A stretch of DNA of 64,000 bases from Streptomyces broussonetiae (GCF_009796285.1 NZ_CP047020.1:9176001-9240000), one strand, 5' to 3'. Shown: positions 16,941-25,809, counted from the first letter of the stretch. Translations and numbers: made by a program. The notes: generated by a model not told the origin, from the sequence alone.

Positions 16941-17135
16941 ATGGACAAGGAACCGTTGACGGACCTCGGCGCGGCGGCACGGCACGCGCGGTACGGCAGA
17001 CTTCCCGAGCGCATCCGCTTCGAGGACATGACCGAAGAGGTGGAAGCCGACCGGAGCGGCGGGGTGACGGCCTCTTACAACCCCGAGGGTTCGTGGAACT
17101 ACTACTCGTGCCTGGCCCTGGACCTGGGGCTGTAG
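16941..17135 (+). CDS. Small conserved hypothetical protein, 64 residues
   Basis: A 64-residue acidic/basic mixed protein ending in YNPEGSWNYYSCLALDLGL, a tail I associate with short Streptomyces proteins of unknown function. It has no signal peptide or membrane segment. ATG 16941 is preferred over ATG 16920 because GGAG lies seven bases upstream. It is divergent from the Tat-exported hydrolase, and the repeat array lies between them, so both may respond to the same regulator. Confidence 0.65.
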   Translation: MDKEPLTDLGAAARHARYGRLPERIRFEDMTEEVEADRSGGVTASYNPEGSWNYYSCLALDLGL

Positions 17136-17539
17136 ATCTCATGACTCGTCGCACGGACGCGGAGACGGGCGCTTGGTCGGTTCGTCGAGCAGTGGCAGCA
17201 CCAGTGGCAGGCGGCGAGCGCCGTTGCACACCCGCCGGGAGAGCTGGTTCTGCACCCGGCCGGCCCAGTAGCCGTAACCCACTGTCTCATTGTCGGGCGG
17301 CCCCCGGTCCGGTGCGACCCGGTGCCCGGCGCCCCGGCGGGCACCCGCAGCGCGGCCGGCCACAGGGCGGTGCGGCATTCGTGCTCACAGGTGCGGCCGT
17401 CGTGCCGCAACGCGGCGCCCAGGGGCAGTCGTGGACCACGGGCGCACTGCCCAAGGGGCCCACCGGGAGGATCCTCGGAAGGGAGATCGTTCCGCGGTCC
17501 GATCGGGGCAGCGGGTGCGGAAACCGTGTACGGCGGGCG
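17136..17539. other. Gene-poor stretch, nothing recognised
   Basis: About 400 bases between the 64-residue gene and the MarR remnant. Open frames on both strands lack family-like sequence. It may contain eroded sequence beyond the end of the MarR fragment. Confidence 0.5.
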
Positions 17540-17840
17540 GGTCGCACCGGCTGGGTATCGCCGTACAGGTGCTGGACGGCCTGGACCAGGGGTGCGAGCA
17601 CGGGTTCGGTGGCTGCCTGGTCCAGGGCCTCGCGCAGGGCGGTGTTGTGGGTGGGACGGGCCTGCTCCAGCAGGCGCAGGCCGGCGTCGGTGACATTGGT
17701 GCAGATGCCCCGGCGGCCGGTCGGGCGCAGGTAGCGCGACAGCAGCCTGCGGTCCTCCAGTCGGGACACCAGCCGCGTGGTGGCGCTCTGGCTGAGGACG
17801 ACGGACTCGGCCACCTGCCGCATCTGCAGAGGAGGCCGCC
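17540..17840 (-). pseudogene. MarR-family regulator, 3' fragment only
   Basis: The minus strand encodes the second half of a MarR protein: LQMRQVAESVVLSQSATTR as recognition helix, LVSRLEDRRLLSR, a D/R-poor wing (GRRGICTNVTDAGL), and the dimerisation helix ending QAVQHLYG. Nothing like the N-terminal half precedes it; similarity stops at about 17840, where aldo/keto reductase sequence on the other strand begins. The frame runs on without a family-like C-terminus. It is interpreted as the surviving end of a MarR gene whose 5' part was deleted. Confidence 0.75.
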
Positions 17841-17841
17841 G

Positions 17842-18215
17842 CCGCATCCCGGTCTCCAGCAGGCCGCGCTGCCGGCCTTCCGTGTCAGGTGCGGGATCGC
17901 CGCCGAGCCCTGGAGCCCTCTGGCTCGGGGCGCCGTCCTCAAGGGCGAGGCGATCGTGCGAATCGCCGAGGCGTACGGCGTAACCCCGGCGCAGGTCGTG
18001 CTGCGCCGGCACCTGCAGAGCGGCAACATCGTGATCCTCGAGTCCGTCACCCCCGACCGCATCCGGCAGGGTCTCGACGTCTTCGGCTTCCAGCCCGCCG
18101 ACGCCGGCTCGGCCGCCCTTGCAGGCCCTGACGGGCTCTGCGCACCGGCCCCGACCCCGACACCCTCAACCGACCGACCCCGAACACCCCGGGTGTGCTG
18201 CCCGTCCCGTGCAGG
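17842..18215 (+). pseudogene. Aldo/keto reductase, 3' fragment with frameshift
   Basis: The plus strand encodes the C-terminal third of an aldo/keto reductase: HPGLQQAALPAFR, EPWSPLARGAVLKG, AEAYGVTPAQVVLRRHLQ, GNIVILESVTPDRIRQ. Catalytic Asp, Tyr, Lys and His lie in the missing N-terminal part. Near 18135 the frame shifts by one: the expected tail (LRTGPDPDTLNR) continues in a different frame. It abuts the MarR fragment head to head, so one deletion appears to have removed both 5' ends and the shared promoter. Confidence 0.75.
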
Positions 18216-18287
18216 GAGAACGCGCGCACCCGGGGGGCCGGGCACCGCCTCCGCAGCCGCACAGCCTCGACGAGGGGACAACGCACC

Positions 18288-19082
18288 ATGCAGATCGATC
18301 TCTCCGGCCGGACCGCTCTCGTCACCGGCTCCACCCAGGGCATCGGCCGGGCCATCGCCACCGGCCTTGCCCGCGCGGGAGCCCGCGTCGTCGTCAACGG
18401 CCGCGGCGAGCAGCGCGTCGCGGACGCCGTCCGCGCCGTGTGCGCCGACTCCGGCAGTGACGACGTCATCGGCGCCACGGGCGACCTGGCGACGGAGCAG
18501 GGCGCCGCCGCCGTACTGCGGGCCGTACCCGCGGCCGACATCCTCGTCAACAACCTCGGCATCTTCGGTGCCGCGCCTGCGCTGGAGATCGACGACGCCG
18601 AGTGGCGCCGCTACTTCGAGGTGAACGTCCTCTCCGCCGTGCGGCTCATCCGCTCCTACCTGCCCGGCATGAAGGAACGGGGCTGGGGACGTGTCCTCAA
18701 CCTCGCCAGCGACTCGGCCGTGGCCATCCCCGCCGAAATGATCCACTACGGCATGACGAAGACCTCGCTGCTCGCCGTCAGCCGCGGGTTCGCCAAGGAC
18801 GCCGCAGGCACCGGCGTCACCGTCAACTCCGTCATCGCCGGACCGACCCACACCGGTGGCGTCGAGGGATTCGTCCGCGAGTTGGTCGGCGACGAGTTGC
18901 CCTGGGACGAGGCGCAGCGCGAGTTCATGGTCAAGTACCGCCCGCAGTCCCTGCTGCAACGCCTCATCGAGCCCGAGGAGATCGCCAACCTGGTCGTCTA
19001 TCTCGCCTCGCCGTACGCCTCTGCCACCACCGGCGGTGCCCTACGCGTCGACGGAGGCTACGTCGACTCCATCCTGCCCTGA
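18288..19082 (+). CDS. Short-chain dehydrogenase/reductase (SDR), classical type
   Basis: 264 residues with a complete classical SDR core: TGSTQGIGRAIA nucleotide-binding motif near residue 12, NNLG near residue 90, the catalytic Ser of SDSAVAIP, and the YGMTK Tyr-Lys pair. It ends with VDGGYVDSI. NADP preference is suggested by the Arg after beta-2 (NGRGEQR). The ATG at 18288 follows GAGGGGAC. It lies just after the AKR remnant and heads a run with an AKR and an SRPBCC gene. Substrate unknown. Confidence 0.9.
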   Translation: MQIDLSGRTALVTGSTQGIGRAIATGLARAGARVVVNGRGEQRVADAVRAVCADSGSDDVIGATGDLATEQGAAAVLRAVPAADILVNNLGIFGAAPALEIDDAEWRRYFEVNVLSAVRLIRSYLPGMKERGWGRVLNLASDSAVAIPAEMIHYGMTKTSLLAVSRGFAKDAAGTGVTVNSVIAGPTHTGGVEGFVRELVGDELPWDEAQREFMVKYRPQSLLQRLIEPEEIANLVVYLASPYASATTGGALRVDGGYVDSILP

Positions 19083-19170
19083 GCCCGCCGCCCGACCACC
19101 GTGCCCCCGGCCTGCCTGCCGAAGGCCTGCGGCCGGACAAATTTGATCTACAGAAGCATATAGCCCGCGT

Positions 19171-19211
19171 TTGCATTAGTAAGCGTATGCAAGTACCGTC
19201 GTGTGCAAGTA
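19171..19211. promoter_or_regulatory. AT-rich operator-like repeats upstream of the AKR gene
   Basis: TTGCAT (19171-19176) and ATGCAA (19187-19192) form an inverted repeat spaced by ten bases. TGCAAGTA occurs twice in direct orientation (19188-19195 and 19204-19211), 16 bases apart. The region 19138-19215 is unusually AT-rich for this DNA and lies 66-106 bases before the AKR start, so it probably holds that promoter and a repressor site. Confidence 0.45.
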
Positions 19212-19276
19212 GGCTGCGAAGGGCGCGTGGGGGAGTCGCCGAGCGGCCACCACGCACGAATGGGAGCCAGTTCCTG

Positions 19277-20290
19277 ATGAGCCTGACCCACCTGCTGCCC
19301 GGTTCGCTGGGCTTCGGTACCGCCCCCATGGGCAACATGTTCCGCGCCATCCCCGAGGACGAGGCGCAGACCACCCTGCAGGCCGCCTGGGACCAGGGCA
19401 TCCGCTACTACGACACCGCCCCGTTCTACGGCGCGGGCCTGGCCGAGATCCGGCTCGGCGAGATGCTGTCCCGGCGGCCGCGGGACTCCTTCGTCCTGTC
19501 CACGAAGGTCGGCCGTGTCATCCACGACGAGGTGGAGGATCCCACCGCCCGAGACCTGGGCGAGAAGGGCGGCCTGTTCGAGCACGGTCGCCCCAACAGG
19601 ATGACCGACGACTACGGCGCCGACGCCACCAAGCGTTCCATCGAGGACAGCCTGCAGCGGCTGAACACCGACCGGCTCGACATCGTCTGGGTGCACGACA
19701 TCGCCCAGGACTTCCACGGCGACCGCTGGCTCGCCCAGTTCGAGACCGCCCGCACCGGCGCCTTCCGGGTCCTGGACGATCTGCGCGACCAGGGTGTCAT
19801 CAAGGCCTGGGGCCTGGGCGTCAACCGGGTGGAGCCCATCGAGCTGACCCTCGCCCTGGACGAGCCCCGCCCCGACGGATTCCTCCTGGCCGGCCGGTAC
19901 ACCCTGCTGGACCACCGCCAGGCACTGCAACGGCTGTTGCCCGCGGCGCAGGAACAGGGTGTCGACATGGTCGTCGGCGGCCCCTACAGCTCCGGCATCC
20001 TGGCCGGCGGCACCCACTTCGAGTACCAGCAGGCCCCGGCCCACATCCTCGAGACCGTCGGGCGCATCCGGGAGCTGACCGAGCGGCACGGTGTGTCCAT
20101 CAAGGCCGCCGCGCTGCAGTTCACCCTCGCCCACCCGGCCGCCGCGGCGGCGATCCCCGGCGCCTCCCGCCCCTCCCGGATCACCGAGGACCTCGGTGCC
20201 CTGCGCGAGGAGATCCCCGCGGCCTTCTGGCAGGACCTGCGGGAGGCCGGCCTGCTCGACCCGGCCGCGCCCCTCCCGGCCGGCGACTGA
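19277..20290 (+). CDS. Aldo/keto reductase, L-fucose/D-threo-aldose dehydrogenase-like
   Basis: 337 residues. The N-terminal LPGSLGFGTAPMGNMF, the catalytic Asp/Tyr region RYYDTAPFYGAG, Lys in LSTKVGR, and VWVHDI mark an AKR barrel. The C-terminal IPGASRPSRI binds the cofactor. The overall pattern (LGFGTAPMGN with LGEMLSRRPRDSFVLSTKVGR) resembles the D-threo-aldose/L-fucose dehydrogenase branch, so a role upstream of sugar lactone formation is conceivable, but it is 13 kb from the sugar operon. ATG 19277 has GGGAG ten bases upstream. Confidence 0.85.
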   Translation: MSLTHLLPGSLGFGTAPMGNMFRAIPEDEAQTTLQAAWDQGIRYYDTAPFYGAGLAEIRLGEMLSRRPRDSFVLSTKVGRVIHDEVEDPTARDLGEKGGLFEHGRPNRMTDDYGADATKRSIEDSLQRLNTDRLDIVWVHDIAQDFHGDRWLAQFETARTGAFRVLDDLRDQGVIKAWGLGVNRVEPIELTLALDEPRPDGFLLAGRYTLLDHRQALQRLLPAAQEQGVDMVVGGPYSSGILAGGTHFEYQQAPAHILETVGRIRELTERHGVSIKAAALQFTLAHPAAAAAIPGASRPSRITEDLGALREEIPAAFWQDLREAGLLDPAAPLPAGD

Positions 20291-20340
20291 CCCGCCCGGC
20301 ACCCGGCAATTCCGCAACCCCGCGAACGAAGGAACCCGCA

Positions 20341-20763
20341 ATGGCATCCACTTCCGTGACCCGCGTCGTTCAGGCCGGCCCCGAGGAGGTCTGGAACCTG
20401 ATCGGAGGCTTCCACTCCCTGCCCGACTGGCTGCCCTTCATCTCCGAGAGCGTCTGCGAACAGGGAGGCCGCACCCGCCGCCTGACCAACGTGGACGGCG
20501 AGGTGATCATCGAGCAGCTGACGGCGTACGACCTGCAGGCGCGCTCCTACAGCTACACCTTCCTGCAGGCCCCGTTCCCGGTCACCGGCTATCTCGCCAC
20601 CCTCCGCGTCCACGCCCTGCCCGGTAGGCCGGACGCCGCCGAGGTCCAGTGGAGCGGGCGCTTCGTCCCCGAGGGCGTGAGCGACGAGGAGGCCGAAGGC
20701 CTCTTCACCGGGGTATACCGGGACGGCCTCGATGCCCTGGCCGCGGCGATCGGGACACGATGA
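20341..20763 (+). CDS. SRPBCC-family (polyketide cyclase/START-like) protein
   Basis: A 140-residue single-domain helix-grip protein of the usual length. Landmarks are the N-terminal VWNLIGGFHSLPDWLPFI, VDGEVIIEQLTAYD, SYSYTFLQAPFPVTGY and the long C-terminal helix YRDGLDALAAAI. Such proteins bind hydrophobic ligands or act as cyclases. It starts 50 bases after the AKR with AAGGAA before the ATG, so it is likely co-transcribed with it. Confidence 0.85.
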   Translation: MASTSVTRVVQAGPEEVWNLIGGFHSLPDWLPFISESVCEQGGRTRRLTNVDGEVIIEQLTAYDLQARSYSYTFLQAPFPVTGYLATLRVHALPGRPDAAEVQWSGRFVPEGVSDEEAEGLFTGVYRDGLDALAAAIGTR

Positions 20764-21011
20764 CCGGCGGACGGTGACGGGTCCGGACCCTGGCAGGCGG
20801 AATACCGGACGATCAGGACCGACTTGCGGTGCACGCCTCCCACCATGGCCAGGAAGCCGGGCACCTCCGCGTACTGCGCCAGCGGCAGGGACTTGAAGCC
20901 CTCGAACGCCTCACCGATCTCGTCGTTCCGCTGCACGCCCATCGTGCTGTCCTCCCCGTGTGGTGCGTCCTGTCCAACGGACCTCCTTGTTCCCCGGGGC
21001 GGCCCTCGGCA

Positions 21012-21155
21012 CTACAGCAGGCCGATGTTGGTGAGTGGGACGTTCCAGTCGTTGGCCTCGATACGTCCCCGGCCGTCCCGGGCCGCGGCCGGCAGTGCGA
21101 ACGACATCAGCCCGACAACGACAACGGCCAGGACGGTGACGACTCGACGCTTCAC
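21012..21155 (-). CDS. Short secreted peptide precursor, 47 residues
   Basis: GTG 21155 is preceded by a strong GAGGAGGAACC ribosome site. The product starts with a basic KRR, then a hydrophobic run VVTVLAVVVVGLMSFA and a signal-peptidase-like ALPAAA/R site. This leaves a mature peptide of about 23 residues ending DWNVPLTNIGLL. It lacks Cys. No modification enzymes are adjacent. It is not assigned to a known family; the Asn/Leu-rich tail recalls short Streptomyces surface or signalling peptides, but that is only a resemblance. Confidence 0.6.
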   Translation of the reverse strand: MKRRVVTVLAVVVVGLMSFALPAAARDGRGRIEANDWNVPLTNIGLL

Positions 21156-21544
21156 GGTTCCTCCTCGACGACGACAGCACCGACCACCCTGCTCCGTGCC
21201 GGTGGCCCGCGTCCGCCCAGCCACGCCGCCCAGCCTGCGGATTCAGCCGCACGGTGGTGGCATCGCTCGCGCTGGGCTGCCGGCACGGGCCGCCGTGTCC
21301 GTCGCCCCCTGCCCGGTGCGATCAACAGCAGAGTCACAGGCGTAGTTCCCGGGCCTGATCCAGTGCCTTCCGGTATGCCGGTTGCTCCAACGTCTGCGCC
21401 GGCCGGACCACCGCGCCCGCCGCAAGGCCACAGGCCGACCCGAACGCAGGTGGCGGCAACGGACCTTTCCGGCACGGTGCTCGACGCGCTCCGCCAGGCG
21501 CCGGCCACGTGAGCCGTTCCCGCGAGCAACGTCTCATGCCGCGG
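21156..21544. other. Intergenic stretch, nothing recognised
   Basis: About 390 bases upstream of the short secreted peptide and downstream of the pstS-like gene. Long open frames on the plus strand have no family-like content. It presumably includes the peptide gene's promoter and the pstS terminator, but no convincing hairpin stands out. Confidence 0.4.
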
Positions 21545-22687
21545 CTAGGCAAGGGTGTTGATCCTGGTGCGCACCTTGTTCACGATCATGGCCGGGAGGG
21601 TCGCGTAGCCCTCGAAGCTCAGGTCCTGCTGGCCTGTCATGCCGGCGATGTAGGTCAGGAATGCCTTGGTGGCGGGCCATGTCGCCGGTTTGTTGCCCTT
21701 GTCGCAGACGATCTCGTACGTGACCATGTCGATCGGGTAGGCACTCGGGGCTCTGGTCGCGTAGTCGAGTTTGAGCACCAGGTCGCCGTCGGCGTTCATG
21801 GGGGTGGAGCCGGCGATCGCTTTGGAGGCCGTGAGGACGCTGGCGTCGACCGGGGCGGGGGCTCCGGTGGCGATCGAGGCCGTGGGGACGTTACGGGCGA
21901 GGGCATGGGTCAGTTCGACGTAGCCGATGGCGCCCGGGGTCTTCTTCACCTGTTCGGCGACGCCCGAGGAGCCCTTGGCGGACTGGCCTCCCCCGGCCGT
22001 CCACACCTTGTTGTGCCCGTGGGGCCAGGTACCGGGTGCGGCCGTGCTCAGGTAGGACGTGAAGTTGTCCGTCGTGCCGGAGGAGTCGGAACGGTGTGTT
22101 GCCCGGATCGGCGTCGACGGCAGCGTGGTACCGGGGTTGAGCTTCGCGATCGCAGGATCGTTCCACTTGGTGATCTGCGTGTCGAAGATCCTGGCCAGCG
22201 CGGGGGCGTCCAGCACGAGTCTGCTGACTCCCGGCAGGTTGAAGGCGATCGCGATCGGGCCACCGACCATCGGCAGGTGGATGGCCCGGCCACCGTCTGC
22301 GCAGACGCTCTCGGACCGGCCGATCTGAGCGGTGCTCAGTGCGGAGTCGGAACCCGCGAAGGCGGTCTTGCCCGTGAGGAAATCACTCTGGCCGGCACCG
22401 GATCCGTTGGCTTCGTAGGTGATCCGGGTACCGGGACAGGCCCGCATGTAGTTCTTGATCCAGAACTTCATCGCGAATTCCTGCGCGGTGGAGCCGGACG
22501 CCGGCACGGTGGCCGCATTGCCGCAGGTGATGCCGCCGGCACCGGTGGCGGCGGGCGAGGCGGGACTGGGCGACCTGCCGGCGGGCCGGGAGCTGCCGCT
22601 CGAGCCGCAGGCCGTCAGGAGCAGGGCGCTGGAGACAATCGCCGTACCGACCGCCGGGCTGCGCAGCCCACGCTTTGGCTGAAGCAC
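21545..22687 (-). CDS. pstS: Phosphate ABC transporter substrate-binding lipoprotein, PstS family
   Basis: 380 residues beginning at GTG 22687, which has GGAGAG about seven bases upstream. A lipoprotein signal peptide ends in the lipobox LLTAC followed by a Gly/Ser-rich linker. The mature part has PstS landmarks: ASGSTAQEFAMKFW, YEANGSGAGQSDFL, FAGSDSAL, the phosphate-binding HRSDSSGTTDNFTSYL and GAIGYVELTHA. It should capture inorganic phosphate outside the membrane. No pstC, pstA or pstB follow, so this is an orphan copy rather than the main pst operon. A GTTCAC-like half-site near 22802 may be part of a PHO box, but it is not a clear direct repeat. Lgt at 13.4 kb would lipidate it. Confidence 0.88.
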   Translation of the reverse strand: MLQPKRGLRSPAVGTAIVSSALLLTACGSSGSSRPAGRSPSPASPAATGAGGITCGNAATVPASGSTAQEFAMKFWIKNYMRACPGTRITYEANGSGAGQSDFLTGKTAFAGSDSALSTAQIGRSESVCADGGRAIHLPMVGGPIAIAFNLPGVSRLVLDAPALARIFDTQITKWNDPAIAKLNPGTTLPSTPIRATHRSDSSGTTDNFTSYLSTAAPGTWPHGHNKVWTAGGGQSAKGSSGVAEQVKKTPGAIGYVELTHALARNVPTASIATGAPAPVDASVLTASKAIAGSTPMNADGDLVLKLDYATRAPSAYPIDMVTYEIVCDKGNKPATWPATKAFLTYIAGMTGQQDLSFEGYATLPAMIVNKVRTRINTLA

Positions 22688-22942
22688 TCTTCGGCTCTCC
22701 TTCCGGTGGACCGGCAGTAGGCGGTCCGGAACATGGGGGGGCGGGGCTGTGCGGTCCTGCGGCCTGTGGGGAGCGATGCCTGAGGGGCAGGTGACAGGGC
22801 CGTTCACACCCCCTGTGATGACTATAAGTAATCGATCGGATGTGATCCGTGACATTCGTCGGGCTCGGGTACGGATGCGGACACGTGGGACGACCGCGCA
22901 GCCACGTGCCGGTGCCCCGCCGGGCGCACGCGTCAGCAGCCC

Positions 22943-24337
22943 CTACGCCTTCCCCTTCGCGGGCACGCACCGCAGGGCGACGCCCGCTGCCACCAGATAG
23001 GCGAGGGCGCCCACCGCCATGGCGATGCGCAGCCCGACGCCGTAATCGCTGCCCGTGGCGAGCAGACTGCCGCCCAGCGCCACGCCGGTGGCGCTGCCGA
23101 TCTGGCGGGTGGTGTTGAACAGGGCGGAGGCGGCCCCCGAGTACTCCGGGGGCGCGGCGGCCATCACCGTGGCGGTCGAGCCGGTGAGGGCGAAGGAGGT
23201 GCCGAAGCCGGCCGCCATCATCGGAGCCACCAGCACCGTGTAGGCGGCATCGGCCCCCGCCACCGCCCATCCGGCCAGCCCCAGCGCCGCCAGCAGCATC
23301 CCGGAGACGACCAGCGGACGGTCCCCGGTACGGCGGGACAGCCGCCCGGACACTACGGAGGCGAACATGGTCACCGCCACCGCCGGGAACAGCGCCGCCC
23401 CGGCCGCCAGGGCGCTGAAGCCCCGTCGGTGCTGGAAGTACAGGCTGGCGGTGAACACCATGCCGTAGAAGCCGAAGTTGAACAGCAGGCCGATGGCGGC
23501 TCCGCCGCTCATCGTGCGGGAGCGCAACAACGACAGGGGCAGCGCGGGTGAGCGCGCCCACCTCTCGCGTACGAGGAACGCGCCCGCGGCCACCAACGCC
23601 AGCGTCAGTCCGCCGAGGACGGCGGGATCGGACCAGCCGCGGCGCCCCGCCTCGTTGAGCGCGGCAGTGAGCAGGGCCACCGCCGCGACCACCGCGCACT
23701 GTGCCGGCCAGTCCGGGGAGCGGGCGGCGTGTCGCGGAGAGGGAGCCACGTGCCGCAACGTGAGCAGCAGGCACACCAATCCGACGGGCAGATTGATGAG
23801 GAAGACCGACCGCCAGCCCACCGTCGTGACCAGCAGCCCGCCCAGCAGCGGTCCGGCGGAGGCGGCGACGCCGGCCATCGAGCCCCACAGGCCGAAGGCC
23901 CACGCGCGGGCCGCCGGCGCCGGAAAGGACTGCTGGAGCAGGGCGAGCGAACCCGGCACGATCAACGCCGCGCCGAGCCCCTCCACCAGCCGGGCCGCCA
24001 CCAGGGCGGAAGCGCTGGGTGCGAACGCGCACCCGGCCGACGCCAGCGTGAACACCACCACGCCCCAGCAGAAGACGAGCCGGTTGCCCAGCCGGTCGCC
24101 GAGCGCGCCGCCGGTCATCAGGAACCCGGCCAGAACCAGGGTGTACCCGTCCGTGATCCACTGGATGCCGGTGAGTGAAGCCGACAGGTCCCGGCCCACC
24201 ACGGGCGCCGCGACGTTGATGATCGTCACGTCCAGGATCACCATGAAGTACCCCGTGCACACCGCCAGCAGCGGTGCCGGGGAACGCCGTCCGGGACGCA
24301 GGGCGGGCTCGGCGGCGGGTACGGGCGATCCGGTCAC
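22943..24337 (-). CDS. MFS multidrug exporter, DHA2/EmrB type
   Basis: 464 residues with 14 hydrophobic segments. LDVTIINVAAPVVGRDL is the first-helix motif typical of EmrB/QacA proteins. Motif A-like GALGDRLGNRLVFCWG and motif C-like SAGPLLGGLLV follow. GTG 24337 lies in a GTGA overlap with the stop of the methyltransferase, so translation is coupled. The pair may modify and export, or confer resistance to, a small molecule; the compound is unknown. Confidence 0.87.
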   Translation of the reverse strand: MTGSPVPAAEPALRPGRRSPAPLLAVCTGYFMVILDVTIINVAAPVVGRDLSASLTGIQWITDGYTLVLAGFLMTGGALGDRLGNRLVFCWGVVVFTLASAGCAFAPSASALVAARLVEGLGAALIVPGSLALLQQSFPAPAARAWAFGLWGSMAGVAASAGPLLGGLLVTTVGWRSVFLINLPVGLVCLLLTLRHVAPSPRHAARSPDWPAQCAVVAAVALLTAALNEAGRRGWSDPAVLGGLTLALVAAGAFLVRERWARSPALPLSLLRSRTMSGGAAIGLLFNFGFYGMVFTASLYFQHRRGFSALAAGAALFPAVAVTMFASVVSGRLSRRTGDRPLVVSGMLLAALGLAGWAVAGADAAYTVLVAPMMAAGFGTSFALTGSTATVMAAAPPEYSGAASALFNTTRQIGSATGVALGGSLLATGSDYGVGLRIAMAVGALAYLVAAGVALRCVPAKGKA

Positions 24338-25179
24338 GACGGCGTCGTCGGGGGCACCGCTCTCCGGCCCCAGGCGGTCAGCATGCCGGGCGACAGCCCG
24401 GCGAACTGCGGCGACTCAAGACACTGCTTCGCCTCGTCGATCCCGGCTTCGTCCACCAGCCCGGTGCCCACCATGGCGGCGCGCGCCCGGTCCCAGGTCC
24501 CGGCCCAGAACCGGCTCATGGGACTTCCGGGCACCAGGGGAGGCACATGGATCTCGGCGGCCACCGCCTCCAGCCCGGCGGCGACCATCAGCCGGGGACA
24601 GCTCGGCACCCACGAGACATCCGTGCCGATCGTCTCCCGCAGCCCGCGCCACATCGCCCGCATGGCCGTCGTGTACGGCGTCCGGGGTGCGCCCTCGGTC
24701 GTCAGGTCCACGGCGTCGCTGAGCACGAGGACGCCTCCGGGTACGAGCAGCGCGGCGAGCCGCTCCACCATGCGGGCGGGGGACGGCAGGTGCATCAGCA
24801 GGAACCGGGCGTGAACGAGGTCGAAGAGACCGGGAGAGAAGCCGGGGCCGCTCGCGTCGGCCTCGAGCGCGGTCAGTCCGGCGACGGGTTCGGCGGCGAG
24901 GAACCGGATGTCCCGGTCCACCGCCACGACCTCGGCCACGCCCGCCTCGCGCAGCAGCTGCCGGGCCACTGTCCCGGTGCCCGCACCCACGTCCAGACAG
25001 CGCATCCCCGGGCCGACGCCGAGCTGCTGGAGGCGAGCGAACGTCGTGGCGTCGTAGACGAGCGCCCCGAGGTCGACCCGCGCCGCCTCCCCCTCGTCCT
25101 GGGGGCGGAACAGACACTCCCCGTAGAGTCCCGGCCCCGCCGGCCCGGAGGGGAGCCGGCCGCCGGCTTCCTGCGTCAC
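24334..25179 (-). CDS. SAM-dependent methyltransferase, class I
   Basis: About 281 residues. Motif I (LDVGAGTGTVARQLL) and the acidic end of beta-2 (VVAVDRDIRF) form the SAM pocket. LDVDARFLLMHLPSP-type and VPGGVLVLSDAVD segments follow as in UbiE/Methyltransf_11 proteins. GTG 25179 is preferred; a longer frame to 25233 lacks family sequence. It overlaps the MFS gene by four bases. The methyl acceptor cannot be read from sequence. Confidence 0.83.
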   Translation of the reverse strand: MTQEAGGRLPSGPAGPGLYGECLFRPQDEGEAARVDLGALVYDATTFARLQQLGVGPGMRCLDVGAGTGTVARQLLREAGVAEVVAVDRDIRFLAAEPVAGLTALEADASGPGFSPGLFDLVHARFLLMHLPSPARMVERLAALLVPGGVLVLSDAVDLTTEGAPRTPYTTAMRAMWRGLRETIGTDVSWVPSCPRLMVAAGLEAVAAEIHVPPLVPGSPMSRFWAGTWDRARAAMVGTGLVDEAGIDEAKQCLESPQFAGLSPGMLTAWGRRAVPPTTPS

Positions 25180-25369
25180 TTCTCCATCTTGGCGGCAGCG
25201 AGCGGGCCCTACACCTCGGAGCCACGGCGCCACGCGTGGATGCAGCTCAACCCCTTCGACGGGCGCATCGGCTCTGCCCCCGCCTCGGACGGCATCCGCT
25301 GAGACGTCTTCGTAACCTCTTCGGCGAGCGACGCCGTACCCCGGCTGGCAGGATCAGGGCGTGTCCGTC

Positions 25370-25714
25370 ATGAGCAAGCTGCAGATCAAGACCGGCCAGA
25401 GCATCGCGGTCCTGGGCAAGCCCGACGACGTCGATCTGGACTTCGAGGCCCCGGGCGACGCGGCCTCGGCCGATGCGGTGCTCGTCTTCGTGACCCGTTC
25501 CGGCGACCTTCTCGGGGCGGGCGCACAGGCGGCGCTTGCCACCGCGCGGCGCGATGCGCTCGCCTGGGTGGCTTATCCCAAGGGCGGCAAGCTCGGAACG
25601 GATCTGAATCGCGACACCCTGGCCGCAGCGCTGTCCGAGCGGGGCGTGCGTCCTGTGCGGCAGATCGCCGTCGACGACACCTGGTCGGCGCTCCGGTTCC
25701 GCCCGGGCGACTGA
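25370..25714 (+). CDS. Small conserved hypothetical protein (DUF3052-like)
   Basis: 114 residues with KLQIKTGQSIAVLGKPDD at the N-terminus, an alternating beta/alpha pattern (ADAVLVFVTRSGDLL, LAWVAYPKGGKLG) and VDDTWSALRFRPGD at the end. The pattern of a hydrophobic strand, then YPKGGK, then an allele ending in LRFR is common among short actinobacterial proteins of unknown role. ATG 25370 was taken; GTG 25361 three codons upstream is equally possible. It is divergent from the methyltransferase. Confidence 0.72.
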   Translation: MSKLQIKTGQSIAVLGKPDDVDLDFEAPGDAASADAVLVFVTRSGDLLGAGAQAALATARRDALAWVAYPKGGKLGTDLNRDTLAAALSERGVRPVRQIAVDDTWSALRFRPGD

Positions 25715-25809
25715 CCGGGCGCAGACGATCCGGCTGAGCAGGCGCTCAACCGGAACGCCCACGGACCGCACCGCACCCCACACCGTCGGTGGCGCGGCTC
25801 CTCCCGGTC

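Noticed and set aside
20589..20942. Minus-strand 117-codon frame beginning MGVQRNDEIGEAFEGFK with protein-like first 50 residues
   Set aside because: The second half runs antisense through the SRPBCC gene with Arg/Pro/Ser-rich shadow composition, and no ribosome site or family was recognised. At most it is a short remnant near 20800-20942.
21509..22720. 403-codon plus-strand frame opposite the pstS-like gene
   Set aside because: Antisense shadow of a clearly conserved gene; composition is Gly/Arg/His-rich without motifs.
22740..22860. PHO box (GTTCAC-type direct repeats) upstream of the pstS-like gene
   Set aside because: Only one good GTTCAC half-site is visible near 22802; an adjacent second unit is too degenerate to call.
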